Shown here piece by piece: positions 12,062 through 21,162 of a DNA stretch of 64,000 nt. The notes under the pieces were generated by a model. The model did not search any database. It had not been told where the DNA came from and worked only from the letters and a program-made list of their open reading frames with translations. Origin of the DNA: Lolium rigidum (Eukaryota; Streptophyta; Magnoliopsida; Poales; Poaceae); assembly GCF_022539505.1 (NCBI RefSeq), contig NC_061510.1, forward strand, positions 40,325,047-40,389,046, read 5' to 3'. The first letter of the stretch is position 1; the number at the start of each line of letters is the position of its first letter. The translations under genes and the position numbers were made by a program.

Positions 12062-13540
12062 CTACTTTGTGTGATCCATCATAAGTTGCGGTTGCGGACT
12101 AGTGTTTGGTTTACTCATGGCACCATACAGCGCACTTAACATGGCGTGCTCCAGCTGGTACCTATTTCCGTCATTGACGTCGTCTTGGGGTTGCAGTGTG
12201 AGTGGAGGGAGCAGGGTGGGACGGTAACCTCCGTGGATGTTTGGCCATCGGCATCCCGATAAGGAAGGAGTCATGGGCAAATCGACTTGTTGCTCCCATT
12301 GCAGAATAATGTTCTCCTTCTCCTCTTCCTCCTCCTCCTCCTCATCATCCTCGCTATCCTCCTCGTTGCCCTCGCTCTCGTTATCGTCCTCATCGCTTCC
12401 ACTCTGGTCGTCGTTCTCATCCTCTTCCTCATCGCCATCCTCGTCATCTGACAATGAGCCTTGGCCTCTCGTGTCATACTTGTGTAGTGTGGAACCCTCC
12501 ATGTAGCACAACATGCCATTGTCATCAAGCCAGGCGACGCATGGCGAATCAGGGGAGTAGTAACCTTCCATGTGGAAGATGTAGCGCTGATCCCAGTGCA
12601 GATACCTATAACTATCACAGTCATCGTTGTCCTCTGGTGGTGGCGGTGGCATGACCCAAAAGTTTATGGTTCGAGAGTAACGGTACTCGTGGATGTTAGT
12701 TACATGCACAGCAAAGCACAACCGACCCTTGAGCTCAAAGGGGTTCACCAACGGGTTATCACGGGAATAAGTATGATAGCTTGGAAGACTATAGTAGGTG
12801 TGGCACATCTCGTTAGAGACATCAATCACCATTATTCTCTCGGGGATCAAACGGTCCCTCGAATCTTTCTTTTTCCAAGGAAGGGTCGCCACATATAGCT
12901 TCCCATCTATCAACACCGGCGCCCAGACCTCCATAGGGCGACACTCTGAGCGGTACGACAGCCTTCGCCACTCACCGGTGCTGTCGCCTAAGGTGTACAC
13001 GTCCACCTCAACCATCCGCATGGATTTACTGGACGACAGGCGGAACAATTTGTACTCATTTGTGGACGGGCTAAACCCTAAGGCGAAGAAGTGCTTTTTC
13101 TTCTTGCTGGCGAGCGGAGGTGCATCGGGGAGCTTCATCGTCTCACCGGTGGCAGGGTTGCACACCAGCACCGGCGCTTCGTGGCCGCTACCACAGCCAC
13201 CATGCGCGAAGCAGAGGAAGCCATTGCAGACGTTGGCGAGGACGTAGCCGTTGATGATGGCGACCGGGCAAAGGGCCTTCCCCGAAGACACGTAGAAGAC
13301 GCCGGCCTCGTCGTTGCAATCGTGCTTGCGCTTCTCTGAAACCAGCAAGGTTTTGGGGGCGCCACAGATGGCATGGCTGGCCTTGCCGTGGAGGCAACGG
13401 AAGGAGGGATCCCTGAAGCTGTCGCGCCATAGCCTGGAGACACCGCTGGACCGAACCACATCCTCGGTCGGCAGCCTCAGCAGGATATCCTGTATTATAT
13501 CCCTAGGGATCTCCCTGCTCTCAGGCTCCGGCGCCGCCAT
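12062..13540 (-). CDS. F-box protein with acidic C-terminal tract
   Basis: Single-exon gene. The F-box (residues about 10-50, IPRDIIQDILLRLP then SRLWRDSF) predicts a substrate receptor of an SCF ubiquitin ligase binding SKP1. An F-box-associated beta-propeller-like region follows (VLVCNPATGE, FALGFSPSTNEYKLFRL, LIDGKLYVATLPW), the usual plan of large grass F-box families. Residues about 357-410 are a strongly acidic low-complexity run of Asp/Glu, unusual for the family and encoded by GAG/GAT repeats. The frame opens 14 codons earlier, at 13582, but a TATA-like sequence at 13602-13608 places transcription start near 13570, so the Met at 13540 (AACCATGG context, 492 aa) is preferred. The target substrate is unknown. 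Confidence 0.82.
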   Translation of the reverse strand: MAAPEPESREIPRDIIQDILLRLPTEDVVRSSGVSRLWRDSFRDPSFRCLHGKASHAICGAPKTLLVSEKRKHDCNDEAGVFYVSSGKALCPVAIINGYVLANVCNGFLCFAHGGCGSGHEAPVLVCNPATGETMKLPDAPPLASKKKKHFFALGFSPSTNEYKLFRLSSSKSMRMVEVDVYTLGDSTGEWRRLSYRSECRPMEVWAPVLIDGKLYVATLPWKKKDSRDRLIPERIMVIDVSNEMCHTYYSLPSYHTYSRDNPLVNPFELKGRLCFAVHVTNIHEYRYSRTINFWVMPPPPPEDNDDCDSYRYLHWDQRYIFHMEGYYSPDSPCVAWLDDNGMLCYMEGSTLHKYDTRGQGSLSDDEDGDEEEDENDDQSGSDEDDNESEGNEEDSEDDEEEEEEEEKENIILQWEQQVDLPMTPSLSGCRWPNIHGGYRPTLLPPLTLQPQDDVNDGNRYQLEHAMLSALYGAMSKPNTSPQPQLMMDHTK

Positions 13541-13600
13541 GGTTCGACGCGACGAGGGCAATGGCAACTCGATAGTCCTCACCGCAGATCGGGTGCGTGC

Positions 13601-13610
13601 ATTATATGAA
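13601..13610 (-). promoter_or_regulatory. TATA-like box of the minus-strand F-box gene
   Basis: The minus strand reads TTCATATAAT here, 62-70 bp upstream of the preferred start codon at 13540. The spacing fits a core promoter and argues against the upstream in-frame Met at 13582. Confidence 0.5.
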
Positions 13611-13810
13611 GCAGTGTAGTATTTTATTGGGCCTTTTCGAGCTGGACTCTTTTCTCAGGAAAGCCCCGATCGAGTTGGACTGAAATCTTTTTGACGTGTA
13701 CTCTATTGGTTTGTCTCGCAAGAACGATAAATCGATCGATATACTCTACTACGGGACGGCGTCGGTACCGGCCGTAGTACTTCGTGCTTAAATAATTGCA
13801 ATCAAACAAT

Positions 13811-13944
13811 GTAAAGTTTGATTAAGTATGTAAAAAAAATGTAAACATATGCAATACCATCTGATTAGATTTTATTTTCGTATGGTATATATTTTGCACC
13901 GTTGATATAGAATGTTTTCTTAATATAAACTGATCAAACTTTAT
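13811..13944. mobile_element. MITE-derived inverted-repeat fragment
   Basis: AAAGTTTGAT at 13813 is mirrored by ATCAAACTTT at 13933. Between them is AT-rich sequence with CAATACCAT, resembling the inner part of Tc1/Mariner-type MITEs of Triticeae. The canonical outer TIRs are absent, so it is a decayed fragment. Confidence 0.45.
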
Positions 13945-13969
13945 ATCGTTTGATTTTACAAATATATGT

Positions 13970-14631
13970 GCACTACGTCATGGTAAGAAGAGAGTATATT
14001 GGCTGGCCATGGACGTGACCGAACCTCGAGCTCCCAACACAGACGCCGAAAATACCTTGTAACGCTGCCCGCCGATGGCCGCCTGCTAGATGTAGCACCG
14101 GCGGGCACCACTGCCACCACTTCTCCTTGTAGCACTGCTTCCCGCCGATGGTAGCATCGGTGGTCATCATTGGTAGCACCGTTGGCTTGCTTTCACAACA
14201 TTGTTGGCTCACCCTTGTAGCATCACTTTTCTCGCCTCGTAGCGGCATCGGCTCCCTTTCCAGAGTGCACTCATCGGGGACGAACGTCGCAGAGTGCAGG
14301 GGGCTGCGTCGGGTCAATGGAGGTGGAGGAGGTTGGTGTGGCGGTGAACCTCCCTTTCCGGAAGCCTCGCCAGGTCTAGAGGGAGACAGTGGTAACCCTA
14401 CCGGACCATAGGAAAACGACAACGAGTGAGGGGAATGAGAATGTGTCACGGTAGATCGGTCCAGAGGCATTGTTTTGTTTGGAGAGGAAGAGCGAGAGAA
14501 CGAGAGAGAAGGGAGAAGGAAACACGAGGTCCAGGTTGTGGAAGAGATGAGGTAGGCCCATGACACCACACGCAAGGAGGAGGGCGCGAGACATTCCATC
14601 ACCTAGGGGAGTTGGATTGTTTTCCTTATGC
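13970..14631. other. Repetitive GTAGCA-rich stretch, no gene
   Basis: The motif GTAGCA(C/T)C recurs at least six times between about 14090 and 14225. Open frames on both strands here are low-complexity and have no recognisable domain. It is probably old repeat DNA. Confidence 0.45.
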
Positions 14632-14722
14632 TACTAAAATTGTGCTAGCGAATACAATAACAAACAACACCATTAAATTTAGACGAAATTGTAGCTAATA
14701 ATAACCATTAACAGTGACTCTT
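14632..14722 (+). repeat. Dispersed repeat, copy 2 (right of F-box gene)
   Basis: Contains GTGCTAGCGAATACAATAA and TTTAGACGAAATTGTAG. It is the diverged partner of 11838-11925, in the same orientation and about 2.8 kb away. Confidence 0.55.
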
Positions 14723-14901
14723 TTTTCTTTTTTGAGAATCTAAGAAGTGAATCCTAAAAACACGGGAATTTTGCACTTGTTCAACATTTAAGCGCGTACC
14801 ACTTGTTGCTCACATAAATGAAATGTTGCTTTCCTACTAGAGCCCATGATGCAATCCAGAAACCAAACTCCCTAGGATTTCGCTTTGCAAGACGGTAGCC
14901 G

Positions 14902-15349
14902 TTAGAGATAACAAACATCATCATCGCTATCCAACACCAACTCCATGTGGAAGGAACCCTTCTCCTTGTGCCCGCCCAAGTAGCCACCAGCATTGGGATG
15001 CATAAGATCCTTTGCTCCATTATTGCAAGCAAAACATTGACCTATATATGTACATGTTTATTATATTTAGCATATATTAGCTGCTGGTGTCTGACAAAAC
15101 AGAAGAAAATTATTCTGTAATAGTACCATATAGATAGTTATCACTTGCCAGAGTCAGTCTCTCCCAAAGAGGTGCAGTGATAAACATCATCCTCTCCCTT
15201 GCAATCAGGTTTCACTTCGGCAAAGAACATGGTGGGTTCACCATCCGAGAAGCCTCTTTTCACTAGGAAGTTGTAGTGAACATATTCTCTCGTGTATTCA
15301 TGAACAAGGCTCTTCTCTTTCACTTCCACAAACTCTAGTTCGCTAGGCT
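14902..15349 (-). pseudogene. DUF3615-like gene remnant
   Basis: Two coding blocks are visible on the minus strand. The first (about 15349-15145) reads VHYNFLVKRG and TMFFAEVKPDCKGEDDVY. The second (about 15041-14902) carries a CxxC pair and a HPNAGGYLGGH stretch and ends in TAA. The layout resembles the C-terminal half of grass DUF3615 proteins, whose function is unknown. The obvious donor (AA|GTGATA) and acceptor (ATATAG|GTCAA) do not join the blocks in the same frame, and no N-terminal half or start codon is convincing. It is therefore read as a degenerate or partial gene. The family call rests on memory of the family pattern. Confidence 0.45.
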
Positions 15350-15714
15350 AAAAAAATTATCAGTCAGCAGAATCTAGTTCGCTAGCCGTGGGTGTAGTAA
15401 ACAACAATTTTGATTCTAATAGATACTCATCAGAAACTCCAGAAGTGCCTGCCTAGCGCGCCCAATCGGGACAGGAGAAGAAACCGAAGACGGGCACTAC
15501 CCACAATAAAACAAAAACAAAAGAAAAAAGAAACGAAGACGGACAAGTTCGGGAAAGGAATACGTCACACCGACAAACGGAGCGGACGCAAACTCCATTT
15601 GAGTTTTACAAAAGGTGCTGCAACCCCCGATACCCCCTGCCCCCACCCAAACCGATCGAAATCTCGTTTAGGATTCCAAATCGCAGAGCCTCTTGCCGCG
15701 AGTCCACGACGACC

Positions 15715-17348
15715 ATGGCCGGTGAGCTGCTCGAGCGGAGTACCTCCGTAGCAACTGCTGCTGGCGACGAAGACAGGGAGCTCGCTGAACAGCAGAATCT
15801 GGTGCATGTCCTGCCACACGACGTGATAGCCGACGTCTTGAGCCGCCTCGCGCCGCGCTGGCTCGCCGCGTCCCGCTGCGTCTGCAGGGACTGGCGTGCC
15901 GCCATCGACGCCCGCCGACTCCTTCGTGCGGACCTGCTCCCGCTCTCGCCTCGTGGCATATTCATCCACTTCTGCTACCACAGGTTCCCGGAATTGTTGG
16001 CCTCCTTCCCCTCCTCCAGGGGCGCCAGTGCAATCACCGGCACTCTCGAATTCCTTCCCAACACCGACACCTCCATCAAGAGCACTGACCCCTTCATCAC
16101 GGACTATGACATTATGGATCACTGCAATGGCCTCCTCTTGATCGACGAATATGTGGTTAACCCTGCTACCCGGCGCTGGGATCCTTTGCCCCCATGCCCG
16201 CCGTCTCATGAGCATCCTGTTGTCATGCATACGCATGATGATGACTACGATGAAACAATTTTCAATGAGTATCTAGCTTTTGATCCTACTGTGTCACCAC
16301 ACTACAAGGTGTTCGTGGTCCCTCATAGGTGCTCCATTCTGGATCGAGATGATATTGATCCCATGGTAGAGAAATCTAAATTTTTAACATCGTCGTCGAG
16401 ATGCACCTTGCGTGTCTTCTCTTCAAGGTACGATAGTTGGAAGTGGAGATCCTTTGTTCGAGAAGGAAGCGTTGGCCAGCCCACCAACAAGCTCAAATCG
16501 TTGGATTTGCGAGAACGTGCCGTCTACTGGCGAGGAGTACTTTATGTGCAACGTGATGCTAATTTTGTAGTAAGGTACGTGAGAACCCACTTCACTTTAT
16601 TATCTGATGGAAGTATTACTTCAATGTTCTTAGCTAACCTTTCCTGACCAATGTGCTTTGATTTTGCAGAATATCTCTGTCAAACAATAAGTACCGTGTA
16701 ATTTCACCACCGGTGGGTATGAGACAGAGCATGCATCCAACGCGTTGCCTAGAAAGATCGGAAAATGGGGTATACTTTGCCGCACTTGATAACTATCGGC
16801 TTAAGGTTTGGGTTCTTAATGAGTCATCTGGTCAGACGGAGTGGACGCTGAAGCTTGACAAAGACCTTCAGTCCCTATTGCCACGACACTGTGGCCAACA
16901 ATTTTATAAATCCTCGATGCCGAAAGATGTTAACTTTAACAAAGCCGAGATTGCAGTTGAAGGGAGGCTTCGGTCTACTTCTCATGATGATTATGGGACT
17001 GAGAATAATAGAAGCACGGTCCAAGCAGGGTGGTACGTGCCTCATAAGTCTTTGTTTTATAATCCTGAAGTTAGAATATTGGGATTTCATCCGTACAAAG
17101 AGGTTATCTTTCTGAGCGAAGCGGTAGAGAAGAGAAGGCATCTCAGCAGGGTAGAGAAGAGAAGGCATCTCAGCAGTGTATCGGTGGAGAAGGGACTGGC
17201 CTATCATGTGAGTACCTCTAAGGTCGAAGACTTGGGAAATATATGCCCGAAAGACTATCTCGATTTCAATTATTACGGTAAACAGAAGATTAAATATTCT
17301 TTTATCTACACACCATGTTGGCTTGGAGAGTTCCCTAGAAACAGTTAA
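15715..17348 (+). CDS. F-box protein, two exons
   Basis: Exons 15715-16574 and 16670-17348 join in phase through a GT-AG intron (AG|A gives Arg287), giving 512 aa. The F-box lies at about residues 28-68 (HVLPHDVIADVLSRLAPRWL then CVCRDWRAAID), so the product is probably an SCF ubiquitin-ligase receptor. The rest has the grass F-box-associated layout (DHCNGLLLIDEYVVNPATRR, YLAFDP, WRGVLYV). Skipping the intron adds 24 codons of readthrough and ends at 16647, so splicing is needed for the full protein. Exon 2 carries an in-frame 27-bp duplication producing two copies of VEKRRHLS (about 17126-17179). It is transcribed away from the first F-box gene, which belongs to a different subfamily. The substrate is unknown. 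Confidence 0.82.
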
Positions 17349-17699
17349 TTCATAATTCAGAAACTCATCTGAAACGTGAAAGCATGTGGGTTGTAATGTA
17401 TATGAGCAATCAAATACATTGGTAGCAGGTGAGGCCTTAGTCATCTTCAATTGATATATACTAGTGGTTGGGACGCCCCATGGAGCGCCTCCTCGCCGGT
17501 GCTTTGCGATCCAATTCAACGCCTAATGACAATAGTGACCTGATTGTCTAGCAGTCAGCTACTCAGCTTTATTTATGTTTAACTTAGCACGTGTCAAATC
17601 AATTGCTTAATAGTACCACTTGGGTGCTGAATTTTGAACCCTTGATTTGCTTGCTTGAACACGAAACTGAAAAATTATCTCTTGAACATATATACGTAG
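17349..17699. other. 3' flank of F-box gene, no feature recognised
   Basis: AT-rich sequence between the F-box stop codon and the LTR element. The first part is presumably 3' UTR. I see no gene or repeat signature. Confidence 0.5.
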
Positions 17700-17704
17700 G
17701 ATGA

Positions 17705-17980
17705 TGTTAACGCCTACCTCTACTACTACGGTGGGACCCAAGCGTCAGTGCGCCTGTTGGTATGAGACCGGACTTGGTCAGCGATATAAATACAAGGCAG
17801 AGAACAACTGCGAGGACTGCGCTTGGATTTGGACGGCTTCGGCTTCCTCGCTTCTGTCTCCTTCCTCTCGCTTCCTGTAGCGTCTCGAGTCTCCATGGAT
17901 GAGCTTCCATTGTCTCTGTATTTCGAGCTGTAATTGAATCCTTGCTCCAGTTTAGAGAAATTAGTACTTCGTTGTTAACA
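17705..17980 (+). repeat. 5' LTR of the young element
   Basis: 276 bp, ending GTTAACA, immediately followed by the primer-binding site. No difference from the 3' copy was found when the two were read side by side. Confidence 0.95.
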
Positions 17981-18128
17981 TTTGGTATTCAGAGCCAATT
18001 GATTCCTCCCCGTAATAATCCCCGGATTTCCAACCAATTTTTTCCCCATCCCTTGTTCATATCTCCATTCCTCTCAAATCCGCCAACACCACCGCGGTTC
18101 TCTTCGATTGTGTGGCTTTCGAGCAAGC

Positions 18129-18770
18129 ATGGCTTCTCTGGATTGCATGCTGACGGAGGAGTACAAGGCCTCCCTGCGGCAGCTCATCGCCGCGACCGTC
18201 GAGAAGTCTGTTCGCGCTTCCTTTGCGGCGTATGATGCGAAACGCGCCGCCGAGCAGCCCACCGTGCCGGAATCGAGCGCCGCCCTTCATGAGTCAGCGG
18301 ACCAGATGGAGAGGCGGCGAAGGCATCGCATCGAGCTCGTCGAGGAGAGGGCAAGGCGTGACCCTGTTTGGGCGGAGAAGATTGCACGGCGTCATGCTGC
18401 GTTCCGTGACCTGCCCACATCGACCGGAGCACCACTGATGGCGACCTCAGGTTCTCCCGCGCCTCCCTCCGTCCTCACTGCGTGTGCATCGTGGGATGGC
18501 AACCTCGTCGCTCGCCCGCCCACAACATGTTCGACGCAATGTCCAAGCCGCGCCATCTCAGTGTCGGTGCCAGCCGCATGCCTCCACAACCACATCGGCT
18601 TCGTCCGGGGTCACCGTCGGTGTCCTCCCCGAGCGGCTGCTGTTACGACCTCGAGCCTGTGGCTGCGACCTCGTCATCTACCTCGCACGCCTCCACTTCC
18701 TCTGCATGTGTGGTGTGTGATGGCGACTTCGGCCTCACGTCGCCCCTCACCTGTTCGACGCAAGGTCTAG
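18129..18770 (+). CDS. Unrecognised ORF inside the young LTR element
   Basis: The open frame starts at ATG 18129 (148 bases after the 5' LTR) and runs 213 codons. The first ~105 residues look like a charged amphipathic helical segment (LTEEYKASLRQLIAATVEK, then RRRRHRIELVEERARRDP), as in an N-terminal gag or a captured host coiled region. After about residue 110 the composition becomes Ser/Pro/Thr-rich and reads into an imperfect repeat zone where other frames are also open (18482-19264), so the register may have shifted. No zinc knuckle is visible. Function unknown. Confidence 0.4.
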   Translation: MASLDCMLTEEYKASLRQLIAATVEKSVRASFAAYDAKRAAEQPTVPESSAALHESADQMERRRRHRIELVEERARRDPVWAEKIARRHAAFRDLPTSTGAPLMATSGSPAPPSVLTACASWDGNLVARPPTTCSTQCPSRAISVSVPAACLHNHIGFVRGHRRCPPRAAAVTTSSLWLRPRHLPRTPPLPLHVWCVMATSASRRPSPVRRKV

Positions 18771-19060
18771 GTCGCGACATCACTGTGCCGACGCAAGGCC
18801 CAGGCTGCGACATCACTCTGCTGGTGTCCGTCGACCACACCGCAACATCTGCTTCATCCAAGGCCACCATCGGTGTTGTCCCTGAGCACCGCTACTTCGA
18901 CCCCAAGCGAGCAACCGCGGCCTCGACCGTCACCTCCACTTCTACTGCGTCAACCTACATCCTCTCTGCGTGTGCTGCGCCCGATGGCGACCTCGAGATC
19001 ACATCGCCGTCCACTACCCGTTCGTCATTACGTCCAGTGCAGCGACACAAGTGTTGTGAC
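18440..19060 (+). repeat. Three imperfect repeats inside the young element
   Basis: Degenerate units recur at about 18470-18560, 18700-18780 and 18965-19030. Each contains a TGTGTGGTGTGTGATGGCGAC-like block followed by a CCTGTTCGACGCAA-like block. The spacing is roughly 230-270 bases and the copies are diverged. Confidence 0.5.
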
Positions 19061-19681
19061 CACAACTTGCACAACACACGACAGCCTGCATTTACCCCTG
19101 TGGCGCATCCCGATGATGTGGGAGACCGTGCGCCGGCTAGGGATTTCATGACGCCACCAACGATCGGGACTGCAGTGTGCCAGGTCGTTCTCACTCAGGC
19201 CACGCTCGAAATCGCAGACTCCGGCAGCTCGAGATACGGTGTCCATGTCGACGCCACTTCCTGAACCCGAGGATGTCGACACCGATGTGACACATGCGGA
19301 TGAGCAGCAGCTGTCTTGTTCGAGTGTGGAACTACCACTTGCGTTTGTTACTGCAAGGAAGGTGGCGAGTGATCATAGCTTCGTCACCAGCAGCATGTCC
19401 GCGACATCACTCCCTCTCGGCCGCAATTGGTTTCGCCGAGGTCCATATCGCCAGCAATGACGACGTCTCGTCTGCTGCTCAAGCTGCTGGAAATGTCATT
19501 ACCGAGAGCAAGGAACCGTTCGTGACATCTCTCGCCACCACAGTTCACCCAGGTCATTGTTACATGTGGCACAAATGCGAATCAGCTTCAAGCAAAATGT
19601 AGTGGTATATGTTCTCGTCTTGCCCAGACCACATTTCATTCAGTTTTCTTATTACCATGGGATCCAGGAGAGAAAATAGGG

Positions 19682-20914
19682 GTGTTCAGAGATTATGCTC
19701 TTAGCAGAGATAGCGCTCACGGCACAAGTCTTAAGCAATTGAATGTATATTTCAAAGAAAGTTCCAACCGCCATCGGCAGCTAGGAGAACTGCTCTGGTA
19801 CATGCTTGATAGTGTTTGCCATTTTCTGATTTCAAGCTCTACACAGCAGGAGTTCCTGGACAGGTACAGTGTGACTGCCATGGTATCACGATTATTGGTT
19901 CTAGTGATGATGCACAATGGAGTGGTGCTCTGGCTATTGTTTCAGTCTGCTTTAGCCAACACATTCCTGGTATTGCCCTGGGATCCAGGACTTCCATTAT
20001 CTGGCATGGATACCAAGTTCCAAGACGCTCAAAAACAAAATATTTTGTTCATTGGAAGCAAGTTGAGCTCTGCAGCCAACTCTGAGATGGTGACAGGTGT
20101 GCACTCTAGAGGACCTTCAGCTATGGATGAATCTGATTGTGTGGCACCAATGAATTGGGTGGTTTCTAGTACATCAACATATCCTGATTTTGATAAGAGA
20201 AGTGAGGTTTCAATACAAGTCCTTAGAAGAACAGTGCAAACTTTTCTGATGGCTATTTGGGTTCAGTCTTGCTATACTGGGTCTCAGTCCTCAACAATGG
20301 ACAGTGCTTTTCTTCTTGAAGTCGCCGAGTCCAAGTATTCAGTGCTTATGCAACGACAGACTTGGTTTTTGTATTGCACTCCTGGCAAGCCTGCCCGAGA
20401 TACCTCTGAACCTTTTCAAGACACCATTCAACAAATAGATATTGAGAAGTTTCAGCTCCTGACAGTGAAGCTTGGTTACTCTGTTACAGCTTCTTATGTG
20501 TGCATTCCAGGGTTGGTCGCCTGGGGGCATTCCTCTGGGATTTGTCATTGCAGGATAATCCTTACCGATTACAACAAGGTGCTGCATGTAGCTTGGGACT
20601 TCAGAGGCCGTCTCTTTCTTTCAGTTGGATGTGGTGCTGCGACAGATCAGGGGAAGGCTTCTTCGAGCATTCCATGGGACCCTGGTGGCGCTGTGTGGTG
20701 GCGGCTTGAGGACAAGCCGCCTTTTAAGGAAGGGGGAATGTTAACGCCTACCTCTACTACTACGGTGGGACCCAAGCGTCAGTGCGCCTGTTGGTATGAG
20801 ACCGGACTTGGTCAGCGATATAAATACAAGGCAGAGAACAACTGCGAGGACTGCGCTTGGATTTGGACGGCTTCGGCTTCCTCGCTTCTGTCTCCTTCCT
20901 CTCGCTTCCTGTAG
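19682..20914 (+). CDS. Long unrecognised ORF ending in the 3' LTR
   Basis: 410 codons without a stop; about 352 lie in the interior and the rest run into the 3' LTR and stop there. A stop-free run of this length is unlikely by chance at this base composition. I recognise no catalytic motif or domain. The last interior residues (RLEDKPPFKEGG, encoded by the purine tract) resemble the way some gypsy pol frames end next to the 3' LTR, so this may be the eroded or rearranged end of a pol frame or a captured sequence. The upstream in-frame start is uncertain. Confidence 0.35.
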   Translation: MFRDYALSRDSAHGTSLKQLNVYFKESSNRHRQLGELLWYMLDSVCHFLISSSTQQEFLDRYSVTAMVSRLLVLVMMHNGVVLWLLFQSALANTFLVLPWDPGLPLSGMDTKFQDAQKQNILFIGSKLSSAANSEMVTGVHSRGPSAMDESDCVAPMNWVVSSTSTYPDFDKRSEVSIQVLRRTVQTFLMAIWVQSCYTGSQSSTMDSAFLLEVAESKYSVLMQRQTWFLYCTPGKPARDTSEPFQDTIQQIDIEKFQLLTVKLGYSVTASYVCIPGLVAWGHSSGICHCRIILTDYNKVLHVAWDFRGRLFLSVGCGAATDQGKASSSIPWDPGGAVWWRLEDKPPFKEGGMLTPTSTTTVGPKRQCACWYETGLGQRYKYKAENNCEDCAWIWTASASSLLSPSSRFL

Positions 20915-21014
20915 CGTCTCGAGTCTCCATGGATGAGCTTCCATTGTCTCTGTATTTCGAGCTGTAATTGAATCCTTGCTCCAGTTTAGAGAAATTAGTA
21001 CTTCGTTGTTAACA
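20739..21014 (+). repeat. 3' LTR of the young element
   Basis: 276 bp, same sequence as 17705-17980, preceded by the polypurine tract and followed by the TSD GATGA. It ends 148 bp downstream of the stop codon of the minus-strand gene at 21163-24080, that is, probably in its 3' UTR. Confidence 0.95.
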
Positions 21015-21162
21015 GATGAAATTATGGAGCACAAGGAAGACGGGCGTGTTACAAACATTTTCGCAGCATTTTCCAACATACCTTGAAAATAGTAACAAAA
21101 AGGAGAAAATGTACATCGGGAAAAAATAGACACACTTATACCGGCAAAGAGTCATTAGTTGT

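Larger units (their letters stand above)
17700..21019 (+). mobile_element. Complete young non-autonomous LTR retrotransposon
   Basis: Two 276-bp LTRs (17705-17980 and 20739-21014), TGTTAACGCC to GTTGTTAACA, read as identical over their whole length. They are bracketed by the perfect 5-bp target duplication GATGA (17700-17704 and 21015-21019). A primer site resembling the initiator tRNA-Met type (TGGTATTCAGAGCC) starts at 17983, with one extra T. A purine tract (AGGAAGGGGGAA) lies directly before the 3' LTR. The LTR has a TATA box (ATATAAATA, 17784). The 2.76-kb interior has no gag, protease, reverse transcriptase or integrase that I can recognise, so it must have moved with enzymes supplied in trans. 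Short LTRs and a possible tRNA-Met primer site fit several copia and Reina-type gypsy families; I do not assign one. Confidence 0.93.

Noticed and set aside
12237..12506. Plus-strand frame encoding a poly-Ser protein
   Set aside because: It is the antisense of the acidic tract of the F-box gene (GAG/GAT read backwards gives TCC/TCA).
15606..16236. Long minus-strand frames over the second F-box gene
   Set aside because: They are antisense shadows in GC-rich exon 1; no domain or start context.
16875..17519. 214-codon minus-strand frame
   Set aside because: It lies antisense to exon 2 of the plus-strand F-box gene, which has the better support.
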